NCBI GenBank assembly: GCA_951213105.1
Contig: OX578142.1
Coordinates: forward strand, 114,449,065-114,513,064
DNA length: 64,000 nt
Direction of reading: 5' to 3'
From: Amaurobius ferox
Lineage: Eukaryota; Arthropoda; Arachnida; Araneae; Amaurobiidae
Shown: positions 62,021-64,000 of the stretch, piece after piece
Position numbering within the stretch: position 1 is the first letter of the stretch
How the letters are laid out: every line of letters starts with the position of its first letter
The notes under the pieces: generated by a model
Told to the model about the DNA's origin: nothing
The model's input: the letters and a program-made list of their open reading frames with translations, nothing else
Database searches by the model: none
Position numbers and translations under genes: made by a program

Positions 62021-63394
62021 TGAATGCTACAATTTTTCCTGCACCTATTTTGCAGTTAAAGTACGTATCAAATATCAGCAATGTGACAATCGCGCGCTAT
62101 TAAAACATGCAGACGATAACTGACTAGACCGTCACCTCCGAAAGCAGAGGCCGGAGCACTAATTTTTGACGTCTTGGCTTGTAGGCCCACTGCGAGTAGG
62201 TCTTCCAGATCGCGATCGAAGCTTTTGCTATTTGTTTCCCTTTTAATTCTCTGTTCGATGTAAAGGAATCATAATTTATCAGTAAATCAATAATATTCAT
62301 GAAATTTGGAAGTATTTTCGATAATGTTCATTAAAATGGGTGATTTAAAATCTTAATATTGCTGTACATTTCCTTAAAATAAAATATTTATAATGACTCA
62401 TTCACTGTAGGAGCAAAGATGAAAGGATTCCATTCAGTTAGTGTTTTAATAAAAGTTTGAAAAAGAACCCTGTATATTTATTACTTAATCAGGCATTTTA
62501 TTTGAATAATTCTTCAGTACATTCAGCTAAAGTATGCGTGCTTACAGATAAAGTATGCAGAAACTAAAATGATTACTGAATACTATATCTTTAAATATCA
62601 TAAGACAATCATTAAAAAGAAACTCAGAATTTAACTTTTAATATGCTTACGTGTTTATTTATTTTTATTTCATTTTATTTTATTCATTTTTTGTTGTTGT
62701 TATAAATTGTAAAATGATTTAGAATTAAGATAAAATACTAGTTGAATGTCATTCATTAACCTATGCACTATAAATTGTAGAAGTTCAGGTTTTCTAATAT
62801 AGCACATCTTATATTCCCTTTTTTACTACCAGACATTAACAAATTGTAAACAATTTTGCTTAATTATAGAGTTTGAAATACCTCAGGGGCTTTGAAAATT
62901 TAATAAAGCTGTATAATAAAACTTTTTGGTATTAATATTTCATTTACAATTCCATTGAAGTGAAAATGTAAGAAAGATTAAATTAGCTTTGTATTATTAA
63001 AATAACATTAACTATAATATAATGAAATATACAATGGTAACTTGAAATTGTAAGTTAGTTACTTTGCTTTTTTCCAAGTTATTTTAACAATTTTCAATAA
63101 CATAATTAATAACTCGCTACATAAAAAATAAAATGTGCCCAACCTAAACACAAATGACTTCCTAACCTATTCTTCTAAAATTTCAGCATGCCATAACAAA
63201 TAATAAAAAATATATGTGCAATATATTAAGATACTATATCTTTTATATGCAATTACTTACTTATCAAACAGTTAAAATATGTTATTTGATGTGTGAAATA
63301 TTCTATTTTACATTATTTTACTTTCATAACTTTAGTGTAGCATTTTTATTGCTACGATTTCTTACTATTGACAATATCTTAAAAAGATAATGAC
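62021..63394. other. AT-rich stretch without recognised genes
   Basis: No tandem array, inverted ends or domain-bearing frame seen. Confidence 0.4.
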
Positions 63395-64000
63395 ATTTTT
63401 TTATCTATATAAATAAAATTGAAAATACATGTATCTGTCTGTGTGTTTATCTATCTCATCATCACGGTAGAACTGCTGCATCGAATTTCATGAACATTCT
63501 GTAGGTAGCTTTGAAATAGCCCTACTTAAATTTTAGTCCATGTTTCGAGTTTCTAGGACCAGGGATTGTCGAGATATGAATAAAAATCCCACAATTAAAC
63601 CTTCCATAAAAATAGAATTATGCAGATGATATATTTTCCACAAATTTATTAAGAAAATTATATCATGATGCTTAGCAACGCAATTAAATCAAATGTGTTT
63701 ATTAGGCAGATGATTATTAAATTTTTTAAGATTTAAATAATAAAGAAATCAATATAAAACAAAATTTTATAACCATTTTTATACAATTTTAGCGCTTTTA
63801 TTTTAGTTTATATTGATCCAATTTCATATATATTTTATAATTTGTTTTCAAACGAGGATGTTTTATTCAGATCTGCTTGAAGATAATTTTGTATAGAAAA
63901 CACAGAAAGGAGAATTAAATGAAATATTTTAATAGAATGTTTTGAGTAAGAATGTCATTTAGAATACTGCAGGAATTTGCACATATATTAAATCATGGGC
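63395..64000 (+). repeat. Dispersed repeat R3, copy running off the window
   Basis: Matches 25195-26035 in reverse complement (TGTTTCGAGTTTCTAGGAC, GATATATTTTCCACAAATTT region) and, at its distal end, 17455-17765. It contains the phrase TAAAATTGAAAATACATGTA at its start. Truncated by the window end. Confidence 0.7.

Overview
The window looks like repeat-dense, AT-rich nuclear DNA of an arthropod, most plausibly a chelicerate such as a spider. Reasons: two 5S rRNA-derived sequences have an arthropod-type core (ACCGGTTCTCGT, GATCACCGAAGT), there are tRNA-derived SINEs, Tc1 and mariner elements, Penelope-like reverse transcriptases (PLEs) and very long (TA)n tracts, and no operons or bacterial-type genes. 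The species is an inference. No intact host protein-coding gene was recognised; every recognisable protein is a decayed transposon product.

Layout. 0-10 kb: a 35-bp tandem array, pieces of several dispersed repeat families, one SINE, a 1.3-kb hairpin-ended repeat with an inverted partner, and a clean 372-bp hAT-type MITE with an 8-bp target duplication. 10-22 kb: a SINE with an 11-bp target duplication at one end of a ~1.5-kb inverted duplication (10.5-12.05 and 19.8-21.3 kb), a tandem array of tRNA-like units, a second 1.3-kb repeat, a long (TA)n tract and an AT-rich ~200-bp tandem family. 22.9-24.3 kb: a composite SINE made of 5S rRNA plus tRNA-SINE, then a 27-bp in-frame minisatellite. 26.6-27.2 kb: a MITE with long inverted repeats.

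27.4-33.6 kb and 39.7-46.3 kb: PLE territory. Truncated reverse-transcriptase copies of at least three families are bordered almost everywhere by (TA)n tracts. A 2,286-bp piece is tandemly duplicated, and a (TA)n tract has grown inside one reading frame. A dead Tc1-like transposon (40.6-42.1 kb) lies between two of the TA tracts. 37.6-38.8 kb holds another 1.3-kb repeat.

47-53.6 kb: a 633-bp element with palindrome-rich inverted ends, a ~357-bp tandem array with coding-like content, a mariner-type transposon (DD41D spacing by my count) split by a fourth full-length 1.3-kb repeat, and the second, nearly complete 5S-tRNA composite SINE with a 13-bp target duplication. 53.8-64 kb: more dispersed repeats, two SINEs at one target site, a GC-rich unexplained block, strong local hairpins, a duplicated tRNA-like unit, and repeat DNA running off the window.

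The strongest new-looking observation is the composite SINE. Both copies join a 5S rRNA head to a tRNA-type SINE that has lost its B box, and each copy has its own target-site duplication, so the fused unit itself moved.
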